Positions 1 to 5,690 of a stretch of 5,690 nt of DNA are shown piece after piece. Where the stretch lies: contig CP070700.1 in assembly GCA_020349865.1 (NCBI GenBank), forward strand, positions 2,316,693 to 2,322,382. The letters are read 5' to 3'. A model generated the notes under the pieces. It saw only the letters and a list, made by a program, of their open reading frames with translations. It was not told the origin of the DNA and did not search any database. The stretch's first letter is position 1. Each line of letters begins with the position of its first letter. The position numbers were made by a program, and so were the translations under genes. Source of the stretch: Desulfobacteraceae bacterium. Its GTDB lineage: Bacteria > Desulfobacterota > DSM-4660 > Desulfatiglandales > Desulfatiglandaceae.

Positions 1-3000
1 GCGCAACTTCCACATCCCTTGCAGAGGGCCTCGTTTACAATGGAAATACCTCTTCGTTCATCAAATTCAATGGCCGAGTAGGCACACAGATTGATGCAAG
101 TCTGACAACCAGCGCAGATATTCGGGTCTATCCAGGAAATGGTCGAGGAAACAACCACTTTCCCGAGGGTCACCAGCTCAAGGGCTTTGGCAGCAGCCCC
201 GGATGCCTGGGAAACAGCGTCCGGAATATCCTTAGGTCCCTGGCATGCACCGGCCAGAAACACACCGTCTGTTGCAGTATTCAGCGGTCCTAATTTTGGA
301 TGTTCCTCCAGGAAAAACCCGTCTGCTCCCTGGTTAACCCCAAAAATCCTGCCTACTTCAGCAGTATCATCACGGGCCTCCATGGCAGCACAAAGGATGA
401 CCATATCTGCTGGCAGCCGGTAGCGCCTGCCGAGAAGGGTATCTTCGCCGATGACCACGAGCTTACCTTCCTCTTCGGGAGTGGCGGCCTGGTCAGTGAT
501 TTCGGCAGGTTTACCTCTGATAAAGGTAATCCCCTCTTCCTGGCACCTTCGGAAGAACTCTTCATAACCTTTTCCAAAGCAGCGCATGTCGATGTGAAAG
601 TCATAGATTTTCGTGTGGTGTCCCACCTTTTCCTTAAGTAAATGACCGTACTTCAGGGCATACATGCAGCATACCCTGGAGCAATATTCATGATAGTTCT
701 CGTCACGGCTGCCGATACAGTGGATAATGGCCACACTCTCCGGTGGTCTTGTAAATTCACCGTTTTCGTTTCTCATGAGGATCTGGCCGCCCGTGGGTCC
801 TGTGGCGTTATTGAGGCGCTCAAACTCCAGGCTGGTAAGGATATTCGGGTTCTTTCCATAGCCAAACTGCTTCATGGGTGTGGGATCGAAGAGATCATAT
901 CCGGTAGCCAGTATGATACTGCCAACCTCCACTTCTAATTCTCTTTCCTTCATGGTGTGATCTACCGCATTTGCTTCGCAGACCCGAACGCACTCCATGC
1001 ATTCGCTGCAGACCCCACAGTTAAGACACCGCGTGGCCTCACGTTGCGCTTCGCCCTCCGCAAGGCCTCTGTCTACTTCGTCAAAGGAAGAGATTCTTTC
1101 TTTCACCTCTCTATGCATGGGCCGGGCCCGGTCTTCAGTGAGCATGTTTTCAGGAATCTCATTCCAATCCTGGCCCGGAGGTTTCGCCGCTTTCAATTGC
1201 TCGGCATATTGGTCCAGATCTTCCCCCTTAATATAGCGATCAATGGCCTCCACTGCCTTATGACCAGCAGCTACAGCTTCGATCACCGTTGCCGGACCTG
1301 TGACCCCATCGCCGGCAGCAAACACATGGGGAATGGCCGTCTGCATGGTATGGGGGTTTACCTCTATGGTATTCCAGTTGGAAACCTTCAAAGCGCCTTT
1401 ATCCATAGCCCAATCAACATCAGGCTGCTGGCCAATGGCCGGGATGATCGCATCGCAGTCGACCACAAATTCAGAACCCTCCACAGGAATAGGTCGCCTG
1501 CGTCCACTGGCGTCTGGGGCACCCAGTTCAGTCTTTATGCACTCCATTCCGATTACTTTCCCATTGGCCCCCAGGACGCGAACTGGTGCCGTCAGGTAAT
1601 GAATCTTTACTCCTTCTTCCAGCGCGCCCTCAATCTCTTCGGTATAAGCGGGCATTTCTTCACGGCTACGTCGATAAACAAGAGTGACCTCCTCACAACC
1701 GAGCCGGAGCGCTGCCCGGACCGAATCAATTGCAACGTTCCCGCCACCGATAATTACTAACCGCTTCCCGGGCTGCTTGCGGCTCCCCAGATTCATTTCT
1801 CTTAGAAAATCTACTGCATCCAGGACACCTTCAAAATCTTCCTCACCGGGGATATTTATTTTTAAACCGCGGTGAGCGCCAATTCCAAGAAAAATGGCTT
1901 TGAAGCCCTGCTTTTCAAGATCTGCCAGCGTAAAGTCAGTGCCCAGCGCTTGCCCCATTTGTGTTTCAATTCCTAACCCGAGAATATGATTGATCTCTCG
2001 GTCCAAAGCATCCGGGGGTAAGCGGTAATCGGGAATTCCCACCCGGAGCATGCCTCCGAGGACCGGAAGTGCTTCAAAAATGGTTACCTGGTAACCCCGC
2101 AGCCGCAGATAGAATGCTACCGTTAATCCGGCAGGGCCGGAACCTACTACGGCAATCTTCTCTGGACTATCCTCGATTTCCGGCAGAGTCAGTTCCTCCG
2201 GATTCACCTGGTCAGCAGCAAAACGTTTTAGATCCCTTATGGCAATTGCTTCATCCATTTCCAGCCTTCGACATTGAGCTTCACATGGATGCGGGCAAAC
2301 CCGGCCAAGCACTCCAGGCAGCGGCAGTCGTTCCATGATCAACTGGATAGCCTCCGTGTATTTGCCTTGACCTATTAACTGAACATAGCCCTGCACATTG
2401 ATGCCCGCAGGGCATGCGATCACACAAGGGGCTCGATCTTTCTTTTCGATGGCAAAGGTTATGGGGACGGCCTGAGGAAAGGATCTGTATGCGGCCTTTC
2501 TCATCCCGAGGCCCTCGTCCCATTCGCTTGGTCTGGTGACGGGGCAAACGTTGGTGCATTCGCCACAGCCCGTGCACAACCCTTCTTTAACATATCTGGG
2601 TTTACACCGGACTTTCACCTTATAGTTACCGATAAAGCCGGAAACTTCTTCCACTTCGCTATAACTAAGTATTTCAATATTAGGGCTTTGCCCCACAGAG
2701 ACCATTTTCGGGGTTCCGATACAGGCAGCGCAATCCAGGGTAGGAAAGGTCTTATCAAACTGGAGCATATGGCCGCCAATGGTTGGCTGTCTTTCCACCA
2801 GATAGACCTTATGCCCGGCACCGGCAATATCCAGCGCTGCCTGCATCCCGGTAATACCGCCACCCACCACCATGGTATCGGGATGGACTCGCACTTCCCG
2901 GGATGCGAGACTCTCATGGTAGTTGACCCGATTGATGGCCGCTGATGCCAAGGTTTTTGCTTTTCGGGTGGCCTCATCCTCGTCTTGGGTTACCCATGAA

Positions 3001-3305
3001 ACCTGCTCGCGGACGGAAGCCATCTGGAATAAATAAGGGTTGATGCCTGCCCGCTCACAGGTAGACTGAAATGTCTTCTCGTGAAGCCTTGGGCTGCAGG
3101 AGGCAACGACCACCCGATTAAGGTCTAATTCTTTAATGTCCCTTTCAATCATCTCCTGGCCGGGATCCGAGCACATGAACTTGTAGTCCCGGGCGACCGC
3201 CACATTCTTCAGACCTCGTGCGAATTCTGCTACCTCTTCAACGTTAACTTTACCGGCTATATTGATACCGCAATGGCAGACATAGAATCCGATCTTTTTT
3301 GGCAT
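1..3305 (-). CDS. hdrA: HdrA-type FAD/iron-sulfur protein with an inserted GltD-like NAD(P)H oxidoreductase module (C-terminus cut by window edge)
   Basis: The frame is open from the ATG at 3305 to the left edge (1101 codons, no stop); a stop at 3318-3320 and an AGAGG site fix the start. The N-terminal HdrA domain has VCHCG at 9-13. An FAD Rossmann motif starts at 147 (VGGGITG), followed by CAACIGTPKM at 192-201 and a ferredoxin motif C244/C247/C250/C254. From about 290 to 740 the sequence becomes GltD-like: C294/C298 (CPAG), C337/C341/C345, a dinucleotide-binding fold at 386-393 (VVGSGPAG), a second at 518-523 with YRRSREEMP at 544-552 (NADPH type), and AAGDG at 663-667. HdrA then resumes with a Cys ladder at 760-776. 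C863, C875, C879 and C880 match the ligand pattern of the HdrA cluster beside the bifurcating FAD. AGACQGPKD follows near 1018, then a ferredoxin domain (C1064 onward) that is cut off. Ordinary HdrA is about 650 residues. Likely role: cytoplasmic electron transfer, perhaps flavin-based bifurcation, between NAD(P)H, ferredoxin and an Hdr partner. The partner is unknown; an MvhD-like tail may lie outside the window. The symbol refers to the HdrA core only. Confidence 0.93.
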   Translation of the reverse strand, partial: MPKKIGFYVCHCGINIAGKVNVEEVAEFARGLKNVAVARDYKFMCSDPGQEMIERDIKELDLNRVVVASCSPRLHEKTFQSTCERAGINPYLFQMASVREQVSWVTQDEDEATRKAKTLASAAINRVNYHESLASREVRVHPDTMVVGGGITGMQAALDIAGAGHKVYLVERQPTIGGHMLQFDKTFPTLDCAACIGTPKMVSVGQSPNIEILSYSEVEEVSGFIGNYKVKVRCKPRYVKEGLCTGCGECTNVCPVTRPSEWDEGLGMRKAAYRSFPQAVPITFAIEKKDRAPCVIACPAGINVQGYVQLIGQGKYTEAIQLIMERLPLPGVLGRVCPHPCEAQCRRLEMDEAIAIRDLKRFAADQVNPEELTLPEIEDSPEKIAVVGSGPAGLTVAFYLRLRGYQVTIFEALPVLGGMLRVGIPDYRLPPDALDREINHILGLGIETQMGQALGTDFTLADLEKQGFKAIFLGIGAHRGLKINIPGEEDFEGVLDAVDFLREMNLGSRKQPGKRLVIIGGGNVAIDSVRAALRLGCEEVTLVYRRSREEMPAYTEEIEGALEEGVKIHYLTAPVRVLGANGKVIGMECIKTELGAPDASGRRRPIPVEGSEFVVDCDAIIPAIGQQPDVDWAMDKGALKVSNWNTIEVNPHTMQTAIPHVFAAGDGVTGPATVIEAVAAGHKAVEAIDRYIKGEDLDQYAEQLKAAKPPGQDWNEIPENMLTEDRARPMHREVKERISSFDEVDRGLAEGEAQREATRCLNCGVCSECMECVRVCEANAVDHTMKERELEVEVGSIILATGYDLFDPTPMKQFGYGKNPNILTSLEFERLNNATGPTGGQILMRNENGEFTRPPESVAIIHCIGSRDENYHEYCSRVCCMYALKYGHLLKEKVGHHTKIYDFHIDMRCFGKGYEEFFRRCQEEGITFIRGKPAEITDQAATPEEEGKLVVIGEDTLLGRRYRLPADMVILCAAMEARDDTAEVGRIFGVNQGADGFFLEEHPKLGPLNTATDGVFLAGACQGPKDIPDAVSQASGAAAKALELVTLGKVVVSSTISWIDPNICAGCQTCINLCAYSAIEFDERRGISIVNEALCKGCGSC

Positions 3306-3312
3306 GATCCAA

Positions 3313-3317
3313 CCTCT
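3313..3317 (-). promoter_or_regulatory. Ribosome binding site of the HdrA-fusion gene
   Basis: AGAGG on the minus strand lies seven bases before the ATG at 3305. Together with the in-frame stop at 3318-3320 it leaves no other start for this gene. Confidence 0.7.
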
Positions 3318-3420
3318 TAGCTAACTATTTGGAGTCGAAAAAGTCATTTATTTTAGAGAATATATGGTGGCAGATAATTTGATATATTTTTCAATCATTC
3401 GAATATTCTTTGCCCCTGCC

Positions 3421-3438
3421 TTGCAGTACCCAGTCCAC
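3421..3438 (-). promoter_or_regulatory. Weak candidate sigma-54 promoter for the HdrA-fusion gene
   Basis: The minus strand reads GTGGACTGGGTACTGCAA. It has the invariant GG (3436-3435) and GC (3424-3423) ten bases apart, and CTGCA close to the -12 consensus TTGCA, but the -24 box is TGGACT rather than TGGCAC. Transcription would start near 3411, giving a leader of about 105 bases. The match is much weaker than the promoter at 4040-4056. The gene may instead be read through from the response regulator, since no clear terminator separates them. Confidence 0.3.
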
Positions 3439-3585
3439 TCCTGTGGCTTAAGGCTCGTAGAGCTTACAGCTTGGAGAGGGTGGGTTGTCAGTTTCAAGTG
3501 TTCCGAGTCTGGAGCAAAGTGAGTCCACGCTCAATAAAGGCTCAATGAAGTCCAAAAAACAAGAATCCCATCCACTGTTATGCCC

Positions 3586-3990
3586 TTATTCATCGTCTGC
3601 CAAAAGATTCTTTGTCCAGTGAAGAAGCTCTTCCGATTCAGGTGGCTTTTCTAAGTATACCTCTGGTTCAGGCACCGGCTGGTCCAACGACATATTGAGC
3701 AAATTCTGAGAACGAAAAAACGTCTTCTTCCCGATGTCAGAGAGCATAATAACCGGAATGTGCTTCAGATTTTCATCGGTTTTCAATTTCCGGTACAGCT
3801 GAATGCCCTCCTCTTTGGGCATCATCACATCCAATATGATGAGTTCGGGCTTAATTTCCCTTGCTTTGCGAATACCTTCTAAGCCGTCTATTGCTACTAC
3901 GGGCTCATAATCATAAGTCCCCAGTAGGGTGCAGAGAAACGTACTCGTATCTGGTTCATCATTTACAACCAAGATCTTTTTCTTTTTCAT
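3586..3990 (-). CDS. Single-domain (receiver-only) response regulator
   Basis: This is a 134-residue protein made of one CheY-like receiver domain and no output domain. The phosphoacceptor is D54 in LIILDVMMP. S84 is the conserved Ser/Thr, and K115-P116 is the conserved Lys with its following Pro. The acidic pocket reads VNDEPD, so N10 replaces the first of the usual two Asp residues and D11 and E12 remain. The stretch between S84 and K115 is about nine residues longer than in CheY and contains a proline-rich PVPEPEVY. The ATG at 3990 is chosen because GGAG lies seven bases upstream. A longer GTG start at 4044 would fall inside the -12 box of the sigma-54 promoter, upstream of the predicted transcript start. 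Such proteins act by protein-protein contact or as phosphorelay steps; the cognate kinase is not in the window. Its position between a sigma-54 activator and a redox enzyme gene suggests a role in controlling or sensing that electron-transfer system, which is an inference. Confidence 0.88.
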   Translation of the reverse strand: MKKKKILVVNDEPDTSTFLCTLLGTYDYEPVVAIDGLEGIRKAREIKPELIILDVMMPKEEGIQLYRKLKTDENLKHIPVIMLSDIGKKTFFRSQNLLNMSLDQPVPEPEVYLEKPPESEELLHWTKNLLADDE

Positions 3991-3997
3991 CTCCGCG

Positions 3998-4001
3998 CTC
4001 C
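3998..4001 (-). promoter_or_regulatory. Ribosome binding site deciding the response regulator start
   Basis: GGAG on the minus strand lies seven bases before the ATG at 3990. A second GGAG directly abuts the ATG and is too close to serve. This site supports the 134-residue form over the 152-residue GTG form. Confidence 0.65.
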
Positions 4002-4039
4002 GACGGCCTTTTTGGGACTCTGCGGTCCCGCACCAACAG

Positions 4040-4056
4040 AGCACTTACTGTGCCAA
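4040..4056 (-). promoter_or_regulatory. Sigma-54 (-24/-12) promoter of the response regulator
   Basis: The minus strand reads TTGGCACAGTAAGTGCT. The -24 box TTGGCAC matches the consensus YTGGCAC in full. The invariant GG (4054-4053) and GC (4042-4041) are exactly ten bases apart, and the -12 box is GTGCT against the consensus TTGCW. Transcription should begin near 4029, leaving about 40 bases of leader before the ATG at 3990. A sigma-54 activator gene lies directly upstream and repeated palindromic sites sit at typical enhancer distance, which together make this a strong call. Confidence 0.85.
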
Positions 4057-4122
4057 GCATGGAAAATATCTGTGATTTCAATAAATTAAAGCCAAAAACC
4101 CGTGAACGATAGACGGTAAAAC

Positions 4123-4154
4123 AAAAAAAATTGTTGCAGGGGTGCAACAATTTT
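4123..4154 (-). terminator. Possible intrinsic terminator after the sigma-54 activator gene
   Basis: Read on the minus strand, the 12-bp stem with a CCCC loop runs into eight T's (4130-4123), then GTTTT. The first four T's belong to the stem. The hairpin lies about 140 bases after the activator stop and before the response regulator promoter, so it would insulate the two transcripts. The stem has only three G-C pairs, which weakens the call, and the repeated half-sites nearby suggest that protein binding is at least as important. Confidence 0.5.
4127..4154. promoter_or_regulatory. Perfect 12-bp inverted repeat, likely activator binding site (upstream activating sequence)
   Basis: AAAATTGTTGCA and TGCAACAATTTT are perfect inverted arms separated by GGGG. 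The core is TTGTTGCA-N4-TGCAACAA. It lies about 98-125 bases upstream of the predicted sigma-54 transcription start near 4029, which is where enhancer-binding activators usually bind. Two more copies of the half-site occur at 4213-4220 and 4255-4262. Dyad symmetry suits a dimeric Fis-type HTH protein such as the product of the neighbouring gene. That this activator is the binder is inferred. The same bases can also form a terminator hairpin. Confidence 0.65.
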
Positions 4155-4212
4155 GACTGATATTATATGGGAAAAAAATAAAAAGGTCGCAATTACTATA
4201 TATTAGAAGTTG

Positions 4213-4262
4213 TGCAACAATATGAAACGAAATGAAACAAGGGTTAGGTGATGATGCAACAA
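4213..4262 (+). repeat. Two further TGCAACAA half-sites, probable secondary enhancer sites
   Basis: TGCAACAA occurs at 4213-4220 and 4255-4262, in the same orientation as the right arm of the inverted repeat (4143-4150). The first is preceded by GTTG, making a compact GTTG-TG-CAAC dyad at 4209-4218. The second has no clear partner arm. Spacing between copies is 70 and then 42 bases. Between them is a short 10-base repeat of ATGAAAC (4222 and 4232). An octamer recurring this often in about 130 bases is unlikely by chance and suggests one protein binding several times. Confidence 0.55.
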
Positions 4263-4295
4263 GGTCGGAGAATAAATGGAGTTATTTAAGAAAGG

Positions 4296-5690
4296 TCAAG
4301 GGGACAGATTGTGTTTTTTCATCTTTCGCCAAAGAGTTGTCCGATCCATGTTTAGTTCTCTGGCGGTCTTTCCACGATGCCAGTTATTATGTTTAAGAAC
4401 TTCGATAATCCGCTGTTTTTCGCTGAATTGGTCTAAAGGGGCAACATCGGACACAGGTGTTTCGGGCGACACGGTAGGAAGGGCTTTCCTCTGAAGGAAA
4501 AGGGGAAGATGCCTGCGTTCGATGACTTTATCCTGGCAGATAATGAGGGCATGTTCGAGGATGTTCTCAAGCTCTCTGATGTTGCCGGGATAATCGTAAT
4601 TCAGCAATACTTCCATTGCCTCTTCTGAGATTTTATTGATCGGCGTTTCTTTAACGGCACTCAATCGCTTCATTATATGCTCGATAAGAAGCGGAATGTC
4701 GCCTCTTCTTTCCATTAAAGAAGGCAGTTCTAACCGTATTACATTAAGTCGATAGAAGAGATCTTCCCGTAATCCTTTTTCCTCCACAAGTCTTTCCAAA
4801 CCCTGATTCGTAGCGGCAATAATTCGCACATCCACTCTTGTGGTCTTTCGGCCGCCTAAGGGATAAAACTCCTTGTCCTCCAAAACTCGAAGTAACTTCG
4901 CCTGAAGGGATAGAGGAAGATCGCCGATTTCATCCAGGAAGATAGTGCCACCATCGGCTTCCTGAAACCGTCCCGGTTTGTCCCGTTCAGCTCCGGTGAA
5001 TGCGCCTTTGACATATCCGAACATTTCTGATTCCAGCAGGTTATCAGGCAAAGCCGCGCAGTTTACTTTGACCATGGGCTTTTTGGCCCGCTTGCTAACG
5101 TTATGGATCACCTTGGCGAGCAGGTCCTTGCCAGTTCCGGTAGGGCCCTCAATGAGCACGGTGGCCTCGCTGTCAGCAACCACCGGCACAATTTCAAAGA
5201 TCTTTTGCATGGAGGGGGCCTTGCCAATCATGTCAGCAAAGGTATAGCTGTTTCTGATAGCGCGGTTTAATTGATGAATCAGGGAAAGGTCCTGTATGGT
5301 GGCCAGACCTCCCACAATGCGACCCTGTTCATTTCGGAGGGCCATATAATTGGCCCGAATCGGAATGCTATGCCCATCGGAGGTTATCATAAGATCCGCC
5401 TTATTGGATCGAGATTTGCCATCCATAATGGACTGCTGTAGCGGAGAAACATCATCTGTGGATTTTTCCCCCAATACGATTGAGCAAGGCTTTCCTAATA
5501 CGTCTTTACGATTATATCCGGAGATGGACTCTGCAAGAGTATTGAAGAAGGTGATGTGTCCTCCGCGGGTGACGGTAAAGATGCCTATATCCAGATTATC
5601 CAGAATGATCTTCAGCTGCCGCTCGTCATAGCGTATCCGGTTGATCAGTTCTTTAAAGGCTGATTGGTCTTGAAAAATTTCGATACAGCC
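4296..5690 (-). CDS. Sigma-54-dependent transcriptional activator with PAS sensor (N-terminus cut by window edge)
   Basis: The frame is open from the right edge to the stop at 4296-4298; 464 residues are visible, numbered here from the edge. Residues 1-19 (GCIEIFQD) resemble the end of one PAS-like unit, and a PAS domain follows at about 26-135, ending in the similar GGLATIQD. The AAA+ domain has Walker A GPTGTGKD at 182-189, the sigma-54 contact loop GAFTGA at 229-234, and Walker B TIFLDEI at 249-255. A Fis-type helix-turn-helix fills 424-462. The protein uses ATP hydrolysis to open sigma-54 promoters from enhancer sites. It has no receiver domain in the visible part, so its signal is probably read by PAS domains, possibly a redox or small-ligand cue. 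The likely target is the promoter at 4040-4056, just downstream. A TTG at 5474 is not the start, because the PAS domain continues upstream of it. The true start lies outside the window. Confidence 0.93.
   Translation of the reverse strand, partial: GCIEIFQDQSAFKELINRIRYDERQLKIILDNLDIGIFTVTRGGHITFFNTLAESISGYNRKDVLGKPCSIVLGEKSTDDVSPLQQSIMDGKSRSNKADLMITSDGHSIPIRANYMALRNEQGRIVGGLATIQDLSLIHQLNRAIRNSYTFADMIGKAPSMQKIFEIVPVVADSEATVLIEGPTGTGKDLLAKVIHNVSKRAKKPMVKVNCAALPDNLLESEMFGYVKGAFTGAERDKPGRFQEADGGTIFLDEIGDLPLSLQAKLLRVLEDKEFYPLGGRKTTRVDVRIIAATNQGLERLVEEKGLREDLFYRLNVIRLELPSLMERRGDIPLLIEHIMKRLSAVKETPINKISEEAMEVLLNYDYPGNIRELENILEHALIICQDKVIERRHLPLFLQRKALPTVSPETPVSDVAPLDQFSEKQRIIEVLKHNNWHRGKTARELNMDRTTLWRKMKKHNLSP

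Larger units (their letters stand above)
3306..3585. other. 280-base leader between response regulator and HdrA-fusion gene
   Basis: I see no coding frame with family resemblance here. The half next to the response regulator carries three TGGACT words on the minus strand (near 3555, 3527 and 3437), each followed by a GC at or near sigma-54 spacing. The half next to the HdrA gene (3330-3415) is AT-rich and contains the short overlapping palindromes ATTCGAAT and GAATATTC. No convincing hairpin plus T-run follows the response regulator stop. A T-run exists at about 3555-3560 on the minus strand, but without a stem before it. Confidence 0.4.

Noticed and set aside
957..1760. A 267-codon open frame on the plus strand, and several shorter ones across 139-2945
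   Set aside because: They lie antisense to the HdrA-fusion gene, whose minus-strand frame carries continuous recognisable motifs. The plus-strand products show no family motif.
3330..3415. Possible sigma-70 promoter in the AT-rich segment before the HdrA gene
   Set aside because: TTGAAA and TATATT are present on the minus strand but about 24 bases apart. No pair with 16-18 base spacing was found.
3450..3465. Imperfect hairpin AAGGCTC-GTA-GAGCTT in the HdrA leader
   Set aside because: The stem is short with a bulge and no T-run follows, so neither a terminator nor an operator is supported.
3991..4044. Extended start (GTG at 4044) for the response regulator
   Set aside because: The GTG sits inside the -12 box of the sigma-54 promoter, upstream of the expected transcript start, and has no good ribosome binding site. 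The ATG at 3990 has GGAG at the right distance.
3959..4150. A 63-codon minus-strand frame overlapping the promoter region
   Set aside because: It crosses the inverted repeat, the sigma-54 promoter and the response regulator start in a different frame, and its product resembles no known family.
5472..5474. TTG at 5474 as start of the sigma-54 activator
   Set aside because: The frame stays open to the right edge and the upstream residues complete a PAS domain, so this is an internal Leu codon.

Overview
The window holds three genes, all read leftwards on the minus strand, in the order: sigma-54 enhancer-binding activator (runs in from the right edge), single-domain response regulator, and a very large iron-sulfur flavoprotein built around heterodisulfide reductase subunit A (runs off the left edge). 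No tRNA, rRNA, insertion sequence or CRISPR array is visible. Gene content (HdrA-type electron transfer fused to an NAD(P)H oxidoreductase, sigma-54 control, moderate GC) suggests a strict anaerobe of the Desulfobacterota (former Deltaproteobacteria: sulfate reducers or syntrophs). That placement is an inference from family knowledge, not from any taxonomic marker.

Layout. Positions 1-3305: the HdrA-type protein, open for 1101 codons and still unfinished at the left edge. Its HdrA core is split by an inserted GltD-like (glutamate synthase small subunit-like) FAD/NADPH module of about 450 residues. Positions 3306-3585: a 280-base leader with a ribosome binding site and only weak promoter candidates. 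Positions 3586-3990: a 134-residue receiver-only response regulator. Positions 3991-4295: an information-rich 305-base intergenic stretch. It holds a ribosome binding site, a strong -24/-12 sigma-54 promoter, a perfect 12-bp inverted repeat about 100-125 bases upstream of the predicted transcription start, two more copies of its half-site TGCAACAA further upstream, and a hairpin plus T-run that can also end the activator transcript. Positions 4296-5690: the activator, with PAS, AAA+ and Fis-type HTH domains and its N-terminus missing.

How the parts fit. The simplest reading is a local circuit: the PAS-bearing activator binds the TTGTTGCA/TGCAACAA sites and drives sigma-54 transcription of the response regulator and perhaps the HdrA-fusion gene beyond it. 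The HdrA fusion would be a cytoplasmic electron-transfer, possibly electron-bifurcating, enzyme linking NAD(P)H, ferredoxin and a third partner. The promoter, the repeats and the protein motifs are directly visible. The regulatory wiring and the bifurcation are inferences.
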